Below, piece after piece: positions 7,444-15,014 of a stretch of 64,000 bases of DNA. The notes under the pieces were generated by a model. That model was not told the origin of the DNA, searched no databases, and saw only the letters and a program-made list of their open reading frames with translations. Origin of the DNA: Bacillota bacterium. Lineage in GTDB: Bacteria; Bacillota; Clostridia; Oscillospirales; Ruminococcaceae. Where the stretch lies: contig JAKPUQ010000112.1 of assembly GCA_029572815.1 (NCBI GenBank), positions 1 through 64,000 on the forward strand, in the 5' to 3' direction. The stretch's first letter is position 1. Every line of letters begins with the position of its first letter. The position numbers were made by a program, and so were the translations under genes.

Positions 7444-9528
7444 TTGAATAAAAAAATGAAACAGGATATCAGGGATTCCTTCAATTTCCCTGATGCAAAG
7501 CACAAGTATGAATTTCTTATGCAGGCTGAGGTCGCTTCTGCTCAGGACAAAAAGCGGAAAATCCCCGTACCCTTGGTGTTCAGAGTTACTGCCGCTGCTG
7601 CGGCGGCTGCGATCGCCATAGGACTGTGGACCAACCTCAGAACAAGACCCGACCCGGGCGGGAAGGACTTCCGCGGCGGCTCTGTTATAGTGACCACCGC
7701 TGAAAATACCGTATCTGCCGTGACCACAACAGCTGACGGAAGCTCCGCAAAGCCCGTCACCACCGTTACTGCACATGATAATGAAACGGCTGTGACTACA
7801 TTTACTGCTGCCACAAACGCTCAGGGAGCAGTAATAACAAGCGCTTTTCCTGCACTGGGAGCGCACACGCTGACTTCCGCAGTTCGTCCGTCGGGCACAG
7901 GCAGGACCGCTGCCGCAGTCCCGGGAAATAACACAACTACTACAACTGTTAATAATGAAATCGAAAGGAGTTTTGAAATGAAAAAATTAGCTGCATTTTT
8001 ATCGGCGTTTACACTTTCAGTCTCAGCTATCGCCACTGATTCACATGCTGCCTATTCGGTTGCAAAGGACAGATATCCCCAGGAAAAGCAGGGAATAAAC
8101 AATATCGATAAGTATGACATGGCTATAGATCTCAATCAGGACGGCAAATTTGATCTGATGGACGGCTGTATACTTTACAGATATATGATTCTTGAGCAGA
8201 CCGATTTCGATGATGTCCCCGAGGAGTTCAGACCGTGGAGCATCAATAATGTTTCTGATGAGATCAACGAATATATCGCTCAGAATGCCGATTATGACAA
8301 AAACGGCGCTATTGACTATAATGATGTGGACATACTGATATGCTATTACTTTATCCATAACAAGGTATCCTATAAGGATATACTCCCAACTACCTATGAT
8401 CCCTCATACAGCGGTTCTATTCATGGCTATCATCTTGATTCATGCAGTGTTGATGCAAGCTTTACCGAGAAGGTAAATAACGAGATCAGTCAGCTGCTTC
8501 TGACCTATTATCTCATTGACGAGCTGATAGATGACGGTCTGCTTGATCTTGATGTTGATGAAAATGGAAGAGTTGACATTATGGACTACACCTATATCTC
8601 AATAGACGGTCAGAATTATCATGATACATATACATTCCCCGTAGAGGACGGAATAGGTATCAGTGAGCGCCCCTATTATCTGGAACCGCCCGCAAACATC
8701 CAGGCCAACTGCGATAACGTTTATCTTGCAAAGCCCTTGATGTACCTGAAAAAATCAAACAGGAACAGCGAAATAGCTCACTTTTTAACGGCGCTTGATG
8801 AGTATTTTGCATCTCATCTGACTCTTATTCCCGAGTATTTCGATGACGATTACTATGAAAGTATTATTGAAGGCAGCGATACATATTATCTCGGCAGAAA
8901 TCTCAGAAACGGAGCAATGCGAATGGACATTATTCCTTCAGGCGAAGACAGCAGCTTCTTTAATATCGACAACGACGTATTCGCGGAAGGCTTTACAAAG
9001 TATTACAATAACGTGCTCAGCGGTAAGCAGCCCGCTCCTGATGTAAATAAGGACGGCGTGGTGAACTCCGTGGATTCAGACATCGCTTTTGAATACATTG
9101 GTGAGATACTTGGCGGACATACCGACGCTCCCGCAAAAATGTCACAGACCGAGTGGTCGGCACTGAAAAATGATTTTGATTTGAATCAGAATGGTACCAG
9201 CGGTGATATTTATGATCTTTTCTTCATATCGGCTTATGCTGCGATCAATGAAGAAGCTCCCGATTCCGCCAACACAGTGGCCTCATACAGATACAACAGC
9301 GGTCTCAGTATGCTCAGCACAGCAGAGATAGACCGCAGCGGCGATGCAAACTGCGACGGCGATACAGACCTTGCAGACGCTATCTTCATTATGCAGTCCA
9401 TGGCTAACCCCGACAAGTATCAGCTCTCGCAGAGAGGCAGATTCAATGCCGATATCAGCGAGCCCGGTCACGGCGTTACCGCAGACGATGCACTTGAGAT
9501 ACAGAACCGTCTCTTACATAACAATTGA
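7444..9528 (+). CDS. anti-sigma-like membrane segment fused to an EF-hand/dockerin protein, dual start
   Basis: A 694-residue frame starting at TTG 7444 behind GAGGAGG. Residues 1-42 are charged and cytoplasmic, a TM helix spans about 43-62, and a Thr/Val/Ala linker runs to about 175. In the same frame at 7964-7970 lies AAAGGAG, then 7 nt, then ATG 7978 (Met179), which opens a standard signal peptide (MKKLAAFLSAFTLSVSAIA). After it come at least five EF-hand-like loops (for example DLNQDGKFD, DYDKNGAID, DVDENGRVD, DVNKDGVVN) and a C-terminal type I dockerin (about 635-694, first loop DANCDGDTD). The gene can therefore make a membrane-held sigma regulator with an extracellular dockerin and a free secreted dockerin protein. 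The paralogue at 16501 has the same design. I recognise no enzymatic domain. Confidence 0.8.
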   Translation: MNKKMKQDIRDSFNFPDAKHKYEFLMQAEVASAQDKKRKIPVPLVFRVTAAAAAAAIAIGLWTNLRTRPDPGGKDFRGGSVIVTTAENTVSAVTTTADGSSAKPVTTVTAHDNETAVTTFTAATNAQGAVITSAFPALGAHTLTSAVRPSGTGRTAAAVPGNNTTTTTVNNEIERSFEMKKLAAFLSAFTLSVSAIATDSHAAYSVAKDRYPQEKQGINNIDKYDMAIDLNQDGKFDLMDGCILYRYMILEQTDFDDVPEEFRPWSINNVSDEINEYIAQNADYDKNGAIDYNDVDILICYYFIHNKVSYKDILPTTYDPSYSGSIHGYHLDSCSVDASFTEKVNNEISQLLLTYYLIDELIDDGLLDLDVDENGRVDIMDYTYISIDGQNYHDTYTFPVEDGIGISERPYYLEPPANIQANCDNVYLAKPLMYLKKSNRNSEIAHFLTALDEYFASHLTLIPEYFDDDYYESIIEGSDTYYLGRNLRNGAMRMDIIPSGEDSSFFNIDNDVFAEGFTKYYNNVLSGKQPAPDVNKDGVVNSVDSDIAFEYIGEILGGHTDAPAKMSQTEWSALKNDFDLNQNGTSGDIYDLFFISAYAAINEEAPDSANTVASYRYNSGLSMLSTAEIDRSGDANCDGDTDLADAIFIMQSMANPDKYQLSQRGRFNADISEPGHGVTADDALEIQNRLLHNN
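7964..7980 (+). promoter_or_regulatory. internal ribosome binding site and start within the fusion gene
   Basis: AAAGGAG (7964-7970), 7-nt spacing, ATG (7978-7980), in frame with the long reading frame and directly before a signal peptide. The paralogue has the identical motif and spacing at 16997-17013. Confidence 0.7.
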
Positions 9529-9554
9529 GGAAACATGATTTTAAATAGATAACG

Positions 9555-9590
9555 AAAAAGGCTTCCCGACAGCTCTCGGGGAGCCTTTTT
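9555..9590 (+). terminator. terminator after the cluster 2 fusion gene
   Basis: Stem AAAAAGGCTTCCC / GGGGAGCCTTTTT (one G-T pair) ending in a five-T run. Confidence 0.88.
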
Positions 9591-9708
9591 CATGTCCGTA
9601 GCCCTGAAAAGAGGGAAGCGCTTTGTGAAATACATACAATCGAACTGGCGCGAATAAGGTGTGCTGATGTGAAAAGTCACGATATTTTATAAAACTTGCA
9701 ATATTGTA

Positions 9709-9741
9709 TTGACAAGTAATATTATACGACGTATAATATTA
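9709..9741 (+). promoter_or_regulatory. padR promoter with overlapping palindromic operator
   Basis: TTGACA (9709-9714), 17-bp spacer, TATAAT (9732-9737). A perfect dyad TAATATTATAC-GAC-GTATAATATTA covers 9717-9741, filling the spacer and the -10. Its position and size fit an autorepressor site for the PadR protein encoded next. Confidence 0.8.
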
Positions 9742-9800
9742 TCAGAAACCAGATATTACAGTTCGCAAAATACTATATGGTTTCAGAAAGGAGCTACACT

Positions 9801-10133
9801 ATGGGATTTTCTATAAACGCAGGTCTGCTGGACGCCATGGTGCTTTCCATCGTTCAGAATAATGACACCTACGGATATGAGATCACTCAGTATTTGCGTA
9901 AGGCTGTGGATATTTCCGAATCCACCCTCTACCCCGTGCTGAGACGATTGCAGAAGGGCGAAATGCTCGAGACCTATGACAAGGAATTTATGGGCAGGAA
10001 CCGAAGGTATTACCGTATAACCACCAAGGGTAACGATTCCCTTGAGGAGTACAGAGAAGAGTGGCGCAGCCATAAGAAAAAAATCGACAGTATTTTATTG
10101 AATGAGGGAGCTGGATACAATGAACAAACTTGA
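9801..10133 (+). CDS. PadR-family transcriptional repressor
   Basis: A 110-residue winged-helix regulator of the PadR family. The fold is visible in GLLDAMVLSIVQNNDTYGYEI, ISESTLYPVLRRLQKGEMLE and GRNRRYYRITTKG, the usual PadR wing. ATG 9801 is chosen because AAAGGAG precedes it. It overlaps the next gene by 14 bp, so padR and the DUF1700 gene are translated together. A perfect palindrome sits on its own promoter. PadR/DUF1700/DUF4097 operons are common in Firmicutes and usually respond to envelope stress or membrane-active compounds. That role here is inferred from family. Confidence 0.92.
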   Translation: MGFSINAGLLDAMVLSIVQNNDTYGYEITQYLRKAVDISESTLYPVLRRLQKGEMLETYDKEFMGRNRRYYRITTKGNDSLEEYREEWRSHKKKIDSILLNEGAGYNEQT

Positions 10134-10779
10134 ATTCCTTACAAGGCTGAGAAATAACCTCGAAAGAGGCGGTCTGCCTTCAGATGATATCAATGATGCG
10201 CTTTCGTATTATGAGGAGGTATTCCTCGACGCAGGCTTCGGAAAGGAAGAGGAGACTGCCGCTTCCATGGGTTCTCCCGAGGACGTGGCTGTGAACATAC
10301 TCCGTGAGAGCGGTATCCATGTGGGCGGAGCTCCCATTATGCCTCCCCAGAGGACAGGTGCTCCTCAGGGACAGCAGCAGGGACCCATGATGGGCGGATA
10401 TGTTCCTCCTAAAAAGAAGGCTTCCGGCGGCACCATCGCTCTGGGCATAATACTTGGCATAGTTACATTCCCCATCTGGTTCCCCATCGTATGTGTGGTA
10501 GTTTCACTGTTATTCGCACTCATCGTCGTTCTCATCTCACTTGTTATCGCATTCTTCGCAGCAGCTATCGGACTTCTTTTCGGAGGTGTGGTAGCACTCA
10601 CAGAGTTCCCCGCAGTAGGAATGATGTTCCTTGGCGCAGGACTCATACTCACAGGTATCGCAATACTGGTCTGCAAGCCTGCATTCAGCGCAGCTATCCC
10701 TGCTATCGGCAGAGGTATAAAGGGCTTTTGCGGCTGGATAGTTGGTCTTTTCAAAAAAGGAGGAAAAGAAAATGTCTGA
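10120..10779 (+). CDS. DUF1700 family membrane protein
   Basis: A 219-residue protein. The N-terminal 75 residues (EFLTRLRNNLERGGLPSDDI, then YYEEVFLDAGFGKEEETAA and MGSPEDVA) match the DUF1700 cytoplasmic helical region. After a Pro/Gly/Gln-rich stretch, four hydrophobic segments follow between about 105 and 205. ATG 10120 is used because GAGGGAG lies upstream; the frame remains open from 10102. It overlaps padR upstream and the DUF4097 gene downstream (10772), so all three form one tightly coupled operon. Its biochemical function is not known to me; it may form a membrane sensor with the DUF4097 protein. Confidence 0.88.
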   Translation: MNKLEFLTRLRNNLERGGLPSDDINDALSYYEEVFLDAGFGKEEETAASMGSPEDVAVNILRESGIHVGGAPIMPPQRTGAPQGQQQGPMMGGYVPPKKKASGGTIALGIILGIVTFPIWFPIVCVVVSLLFALIVVLISLVIAFFAAAIGLLFGGVVALTEFPAVGMMFLGAGLILTGIAILVCKPAFSAAIPAIGRGIKGFCGWIVGLFKKGGKENV

Positions 10780-11650
10780 AAACAACATCAATGTACAGGA
10801 GCAGCAGACTGCTCCTGCTAAGGAGAAAAAGGGAGGCGGAGCTCTCTGGGCAGCTGTTATCGCAATAGCTCTCGGACTTATCCTTCTCATCACAGGATAT
10901 ATTCTTTACATACACAGCGACAAGGACAAGTATTATAAAGTCAAGGACTACAATGAGGTCTTTGACGGCGCAAAGGTGACAGAGCTTGAGCTGAGTCTGG
11001 ACTGGGGCGACCTCATTATCGAAAAGAGCAGCGACGATAGTATCCATGTGGACGCTACCGATGTTTCCGAGCACTTTGAGGCAAAGGTATCGGGAAGCAA
11101 GTTCACCATGGGCTACGATTCAAAGAAGGAACGTGCTATCCCCTTTGGACTTGTTTTACGCCCCATGAATTATAACCCGGTCGTTAAGCTCATGCTCCCC
11201 GATAATGAATATGACCGCTTTGTACTTGGCATGGGTGCAGGAGATGCCAAAATAAACTCTGTAAAATGTTCATTCCTGGACGTTGACTGCGGAGCAGGTG
11301 ATGTGAACTTCAGCGGCATCGAATGCAGCAAGGTTGAGATAGACTGCGGCGCAGGCGACCTGAATATAACAGGAATAGACTGCTCAGGCATTATGGACAT
11401 AGACGGCGGTGCAGGCGATATTACCATCAGGGACGCTGTTGCAGGCGGTATGGATCTCGATCAGGGCGTAGGAGACTTCGACTATACAGGCACCATGAAC
11501 GGCAATGTTGATGCTGACGGCGGCGTGGGCGACATTACCTTCCGTCTTACAAATCCTGCTTCTGATTTCTACAAGGGAAGCGGAAAGTACAGTCTCACTA
11601 TCGACAGCGGCGTAGGCTCTGAAAACGTTATCTATAACTCAGGACAGTGA
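10772..11650 (+). CDS. DUF4097 family beta-repeat membrane protein
   Basis: A 292-residue protein with one TM helix near residues 23-45 and an extracellular repetitive beta region. Short repeats containing D-C-G-A-G-D (DVDCGAGDVN, EIDCGAGDLN, DIDGGAGDIT, DLDQGVGDFD) recur every 18-20 residues from about 165 to 260, as in the right-handed beta-solenoid of DUF4097 (LiaG-like) proteins. The start ATG 10772 has AGGAGG upstream and overlaps the DUF1700 stop. It is the third gene of the PadR operon. Family members are linked to cell-envelope stress responses. No catalytic residues are evident. Confidence 0.87.
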   Translation: MSENNINVQEQQTAPAKEKKGGGALWAAVIAIALGLILLITGYILYIHSDKDKYYKVKDYNEVFDGAKVTELELSLDWGDLIIEKSSDDSIHVDATDVSEHFEAKVSGSKFTMGYDSKKERAIPFGLVLRPMNYNPVVKLMLPDNEYDRFVLGMGAGDAKINSVKCSFLDVDCGAGDVNFSGIECSKVEIDCGAGDLNITGIDCSGIMDIDGGAGDITIRDAVAGGMDLDQGVGDFDYTGTMNGNVDADGGVGDITFRLTNPASDFYKGSGKYSLTIDSGVGSENVIYNSGQ

Positions 11651-11654
11651 TGCT

Positions 11655-11855
11655 ATGCTGGACCACAGGCTCATCAGAAAGGGCGACAGGCTCCGTCATC
11701 GTCTTTTCGGGACAGGCACCGTCACGGACACCCTTCCCTTAGGTGACGATACCGTCGTTACCATAGAATTTGACAGCGGCTCCACAAAAAAGCTGTGCGC
11801 CGTTATCTCGGCACTGGAATATGCTGAGGATACCAAGGAACAAAAGGATAAATAA
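11655..11855 (+). CDS. small protein resembling the UvrD/PcrA C-terminal Tudor-like domain
   Basis: A 66-residue protein beginning 4 nt after the DUF4097 stop. The core GDRLRHRLFGTGTVTDTL followed by TVVTIEFDSGSTKKL resembles the small SH3/Tudor-like fold at the C-terminus of PcrA/UvrD helicases, which contacts RNA polymerase. As a stand-alone protein it could bind RNA polymerase or a nucleic acid, but that is inference. A weak AGGA lies upstream. A strong terminator follows, closing the PadR operon. Confidence 0.65.
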   Translation: MLDHRLIRKGDRLRHRLFGTGTVTDTLPLGDDTVVTIEFDSGSTKKLCAVISALEYAEDTKEQKDK

Positions 11856-11858
11856 AAA

Positions 11859-11892
11859 GCTCCCCGAATCGTCTTTCACGGTTCGGGGAGCT
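11859..11892. terminator. bidirectional terminator
   Basis: Stem GCTCCCCGAATCG / CGGTTCGGGGAGC (one G-T pair) between convergent genes, with A-rich and T-rich flanks. Confidence 0.85.
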
Positions 11893-11916
11893 TCTGTTAT
11901 TACAGTTTTTATATCA

Positions 11917-12858
11917 TCAATGATAGTATGAGTCGATACCGAAGTATTCCTCAAGAGTGAGTCCGCTGTCATGGATAGGATAGGACATATCCGTGCCCAC
12001 ATAGCGGATGTGCCATGACTCGTACTTGTAGCCTGTGATGTCCTGCTTGCCCTGAGGATAGCGGAGGATAAATCCGTACTCATGGCAGTGGTTCTCAAGC
12101 CAGATAGCCTCGGGAGTTCCGATGAATGAGTCGTCTATCTGGTTTACGTCGATAGCCAGACCCGACTGGTGCTCGGAGTGACCGGGACGTGCGGAGTATG
12201 TATCAGCCGCAGCCTGTCCGTCGCGGGCAACGTAGTTGTTGTAGATCTGGTTCTGGTAGTCATATGAGCGGAAGCCCGATGAGAGCCAGATGTTCAGACC
12301 CTGTGCCGCTGCATCGCTCTGGAGCTTGTTGAACTGGCTCTGACAGGTGGGGTCAAGTCCGGGATTGAAGTCAGCAGGGAGACTGTAGCTCTTGTTGGCG
12401 ATGAGCACGCCCTGGATATAGGTGAGACCGTCATTGCTGTACTGTGCGGGAGCAGATCCGTAGTTGTAGTCCTCGGGGGAGGGAGCATAGTCGCGGTTTG
12501 CAGGTGCTGCCTCCTGTGCGGTGCTTCCTGAATTTCCTGAGCCGCCTGCATTGCCTGAACTTCCGGAATTGCTCTGTCCGCTGCCGCCTGCTGCGGAGCC
12601 CTGGTCTGCTGAAGCAGCGGGTGTATCGGTATTTGCGGCAGCTTCAGTGGTGGTAGTCTCCTCAGACTCGCCCTCGGCAGTAGTGGTAACGGCAGTTGTT
12701 GCCTTTGCGGTTGTGGTAGTCTCGGGTGATTCTGTTGAAGCAGCTGTTGTCGCGGGAGTCAGGGGAGACTCGTCGCTCTTGCCCACTATGTCCTTGCCGC
12801 AGGCTGTACACGATAATACGGCTGCAAGTGCAGCTGCGATGATGATATTCCTTTTCAT
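11917..12858 (-). CDS. VanY-type D-alanyl-D-alanine carboxypeptidase lipoprotein
   Basis: A 313-residue extracellular peptidase of family M15B. ATG 12858 is chosen (AAAGGAG 7 nt upstream) because it opens a lipoprotein signal, MKRNIIIAAALAAVLSC. A Thr/Ser/Gly-rich low-complexity spacer follows to about residue 120. The catalytic domain shows LSSGFRSYDYQNQIY, the zinc motif SEHQSGLAIDV (His and Asp ligands) and ESWHIRYVG (third ligand His). It should trim the terminal D-Ala of peptidoglycan stem peptides outside the membrane. No vanS/vanR or vanA genes are present, so this is most likely housekeeping wall remodelling rather than glycopeptide resistance. It has its own promoter at 12981-13009 and a palindrome in the leader. 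Confidence 0.9.
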   Translation of the reverse strand: MKRNIIIAAALAAVLSCTACGKDIVGKSDESPLTPATTAASTESPETTTTAKATTAVTTTAEGESEETTTTEAAANTDTPAASADQGSAAGGSGQSNSGSSGNAGGSGNSGSTAQEAAPANRDYAPSPEDYNYGSAPAQYSNDGLTYIQGVLIANKSYSLPADFNPGLDPTCQSQFNKLQSDAAAQGLNIWLSSGFRSYDYQNQIYNNYVARDGQAAADTYSARPGHSEHQSGLAIDVNQIDDSFIGTPEAIWLENHCHEYGFILRYPQGKQDITGYKYESWHIRYVGTDMSYPIHDSGLTLEEYFGIDSYYH

Positions 12859-12917
12859 TTTTATTCTCCTTTTTTTCCTTAGAGGTGTTGCTTTCAATTA
12901 AGTAATCGTACTCAGAG

Positions 12918-12930
12918 GTGACAGTGTCAC
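12918..12930 (-). promoter_or_regulatory. leader palindrome of the vanY-like gene
   Basis: GTGACA-G-TGTCAC, a perfect 6+1+6 dyad in the transcribed leader, about 50 bp downstream of the -10. It could be an operator; no regulator gene is adjacent. Confidence 0.45.
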
Positions 12931-12980
12931 ATGATGTCATATATTTTTTTATTTTAACGATTAAAATCCTTTATGTTAAT

Positions 12981-13009
12981 ATTATATCACCTTTTGTCGA
13001 TGATTGCAA
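12981..13009 (-). promoter_or_regulatory. promoter of the vanY-like gene (minus strand)
   Basis: On the minus strand TTGCAA (13009-13004), 17-bp spacer, TATAAT (12986-12981). Confidence 0.65.
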
Positions 13010-13027
13010 CAGATATTTTGTTAATAA

Positions 13028-13052
13028 AAAAAGCCGCAGAAAGCGGCTTTTT
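13028..13052. terminator. terminator downstream of the 82-residue gene
   Basis: Stem AAAAAGCCGC / GCGGCTTTTT with a short loop, ahead of the stop at 13061 on the minus strand. Confidence 0.85.
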
Positions 13053-13060
13053 CGGTCATA

Positions 13061-13309
13061 TCAGTCAAAATAGTCTCCCACGGGAGCACTTGCGTTATAC
13101 TCCTTGCGGACACGGAGTATTATAGCTCCGTCAGGCTGTTCCTCCTCGGAGTCTATCCTGTGGCGGGTGCGGCTTTTCTCAAGCTGAGCCTTGTAGCGTG
13201 TGACCTCGTCCCTGTTCATACGGAGCAGAGCTTCCCTGGGAAGACCTGTGCCGTCCTTCTGCTGAAACCTGAGTGTCTGCATAATGCAGGCTGATTGTAT
13301 TCTTTTCAT
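13061..13309 (-). CDS. small hypothetical protein
   Basis: An 82-residue basic, soluble protein. ATG 13309 is preferred to 13318 because the GGAG ribosome site would touch the earlier ATG and sits 9 nt from the later one. The N-terminal half (FQQKDGTGLPREALLRMNRD) is followed by a charged helix (EVTRYKAQLEKSRTRHRID) and a C-terminal strand-like part (GAIILRVRKEY). No family is recognised. It has its own terminator, and codon use is like its neighbours, so I believe it is a real gene. Confidence 0.6.
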   Translation of the reverse strand: MKRIQSACIMQTLRFQQKDGTGLPREALLRMNRDEVTRYKAQLEKSRTRHRIDSEEEQPDGAIILRVRKEYNASAPVGDYFD

Positions 13310-13436
13310 GTGTATCATCTCCGTTATTATTCAGCAATGCTGTGATATAATTATAGCATTTTTTCACGGATATTTTCAAAGCCATTTTTGCACAAAAACA
13401 GTGGGTGAAGTATTTGTACAAAAAGCTCAGTCCGTA

Positions 13437-13465
13437 TTGAAAAGGCGAGTTTTATGTGGTATACT
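13437..13465 (+). promoter_or_regulatory. promoter of the GNAT / P-loop kinase pair
   Basis: TTGAAA (13437-13442), 17-bp spacer, TATACT (13460-13465), about 22 bp before the ATG at 13488. Confidence 0.65.
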
Positions 13466-13487
13466 TTAGAAAAAGGAGGGGACAGGT

Positions 13488-13916
13488 ATGGAATACACGA
13501 TACTTCACGACAAACTCAGTACAGATGATTATATAAAGCTTTTCAGCTCCGCAGGCTGGGGCGAGCCCGACCGCGGACTGGTGGAGAAGTCACTGAAAAA
13601 CAGCTACGTTACATTTTCCGTTACGGAGGGGGATAAGGTCATAGCAATGGCGAGACTTATCGGTGACGGCGGCATGGCGTTCTTCCTCAAGGACCTCATA
13701 GTTTCTCCCGAATATCAGGGAAAGGGCGTGGGCAGGGAGCTCATGTGCCATATCGAGGATTACATCCGCGGGGAGCTGGAGGAGGGCTGGGAGTGTCGTT
13801 TCCAGCTTATCAGTGCCAGGGATAAGGAGGAGTTTTACCGCAAGTGCGGCTATACCGCCCACCCTCATGAGCACAGCGGTCCGGGATTTACCAAGATGAT
13901 ACGGAGGGAGAAATAA
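13488..13916 (+). CDS. GNAT family N-acetyltransferase
   Basis: A 142-residue single-domain acetyltransferase. The acetyl-CoA pyrophosphate loop is QGKGVG within FLKDLIVSPEYQGKGVGREL (about 72-91), and the C-terminal strand and helix carry FYRKCGYTAHPHEHSGPGF. The start has AAAGGAGGGG upstream. The stop codon abuts the ATG of the P-loop kinase, so the two form one transcript. The sequence resembles small GNATs that acetylate amines or amino groups; the substrate cannot be told. Confidence 0.85.
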   Translation: MEYTILHDKLSTDDYIKLFSSAGWGEPDRGLVEKSLKNSYVTFSVTEGDKVIAMARLIGDGGMAFFLKDLIVSPEYQGKGVGRELMCHIEDYIRGELEEGWECRFQLISARDKEEFYRKCGYTAHPHEHSGPGFTKMIRREK

Positions 13917-14390
13917 ATGGCTAAAGTCATAATGACCTGCGGCAGGATATGCTCGGGAAAGAGCACCTATGCGCAGAAACTGAAAAACGAGCTGGGAGCA
14001 GTCATTCTCTCCATAGACGAGCTCATGCTGGACATTCTCGGCAGCGATACGGGAGACCGCCACGATGAATACGTCCGCCGCACCGAGCAGTATCTGTATA
14101 AAAAGTCGGCGGAGATAGTCTCCGCAGGCACCGACGTTATCCTCGACTGGGGCTTCTGGACCCGTAAGGGCAGGGACTTCGCAAGGGAGTTCTATCGCTC
14201 ACGGGGCATTGCAAACGAGATACACTTCATCTCCGTTGACGATGAGGAGTGGCAGCGCCGTGTGGACAAGCGCAATGCTGAGGTAGCCGCAGGCAGGAGC
14301 GACGCCTATTTCATTGACGAGGGGCTGGCTAAAAAGTTTGCCGGTATATTTGAAGTCCCCGATAGCAGCGAGATAGACCTTTATGTATAA
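13917..14390 (+). CDS. P-loop small-molecule kinase-like ATPase (AAA_33 type)
   Basis: A 157-residue P-loop protein starting immediately after the GNAT stop. Walker A is GRICSGKST (9-17). SIDELMLDILG and VILDWGFWTRKGRDFAREFY follow the zeta-toxin / chloramphenicol-phosphotransferase-like AAA_33 pattern, with the Asp of ILDWGF in the Walker B place. The C-terminal half is shorter than in zeta toxins, and no antitoxin gene is adjacent. The pairing with a GNAT suggests a small-molecule modification or detoxification pair, but this is inference. Confidence 0.78.
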   Translation: MAKVIMTCGRICSGKSTYAQKLKNELGAVILSIDELMLDILGSDTGDRHDEYVRRTEQYLYKKSAEIVSAGTDVILDWGFWTRKGRDFAREFYRSRGIANEIHFISVDDEEWQRRVDKRNAEVAAGRSDAYFIDEGLAKKFAGIFEVPDSSEIDLYV

Positions 14391-14393
14391 AGA

Positions 14394-14432
14394 TACGCCC
14401 CCGAGCGGTCACAGGAACACTCAGGGGCGTTT
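14394..14432. terminator. bidirectional terminator
   Basis: Stem ACGCCCCCGAG / CTCAGGGGCGT (one mismatch) with a 15-nt loop between convergent genes. Confidence 0.7.
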
Positions 14433-14452
14433 GATTTGCATTGTATGAACGG

Positions 14453-15001
14453 TCAGTCCACGAATTCCATGGTGAAAAGCTTTGACAGGATACTGCCTGC
14501 GTAGCTGTTCATGAGGGCTTTGTACTCCGATGCCTTTACATCGCCGCCTACGCCGAGTATATCGTATATGACATTGCCCTCGCGGAGCTTTCTTCTCAGC
14601 TCCTCAAAGCCGCTGCGGAGATAGAAGTCTCTGCGGCTGACGCGCTGGCTGTAATTCTCGGCGCTCTCGTCAAGCTCCTCAATGGCGAGGAACAGCCTGC
14701 GGTCCTTGTATATCTCCTGTGCGGACCTGAGTATGGCGCTGCCGATGCCTCTGCCTCTCAGTTCCTCTGAGACAGCAAGGTAGAACACATAGGAAAGGTC
14801 GCGGTAGTTGACGATATAGAGCATACCTGCCCACTGTCCGTCGCAGGTTATGCTCCAGAAGTCCACTCCTTTTTTCTTGGCTTTGAGAACCAGCATGAGG
14901 AATGGCGCCCTCTCGTCATCGGGGAAGGCTCTCATGTAGAGCTGCTTAATTTTGCGGAAATCGGGGGAATTTGGCTTGAGCTTGGTGAAGCTGAGTTTCA
15001 T
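14453..15001 (-). CDS. GNAT family N-acetyltransferase
   Basis: A 182-residue acetyltransferase. ATG 15001 is chosen because AAAGGAGG lies 7 nt upstream; the open frame continues to 15082. Acetyl-CoA binding is seen in FYLAVSEELRGRGIGSAILR (motif RGRGIG) and in the preceding WAGMLYIVNYRDLSYVFY strands. The C-terminal part includes FYLRSGFEELRRKL. It is the second gene of a two-gene GNAT operon, 13 nt after the RimJ-like gene. Target unknown. Confidence 0.84.
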   Translation of the reverse strand: MKLSFTKLKPNSPDFRKIKQLYMRAFPDDERAPFLMLVLKAKKKGVDFWSITCDGQWAGMLYIVNYRDLSYVFYLAVSEELRGRGIGSAILRSAQEIYKDRRLFLAIEELDESAENYSQRVSRRDFYLRSGFEELRRKLREGNVIYDILGVGGDVKASEYKALMNSYAGSILSKLFTMEFVD

Positions 15002-15014
15002 GGCGTTCCTCCTT

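Noticed and set aside
11917-12858. A vancomycin resistance operon around the VanY-like gene
   Set aside because: No vanS/R, H, A or X genes are nearby; a lone M15B carboxypeptidase is common in Firmicutes.
13917-14390. A zeta-type toxin with antitoxin
   Set aside because: The upstream partner is a GNAT, the protein is short for zeta toxins, and no epsilon-like antitoxin is present.
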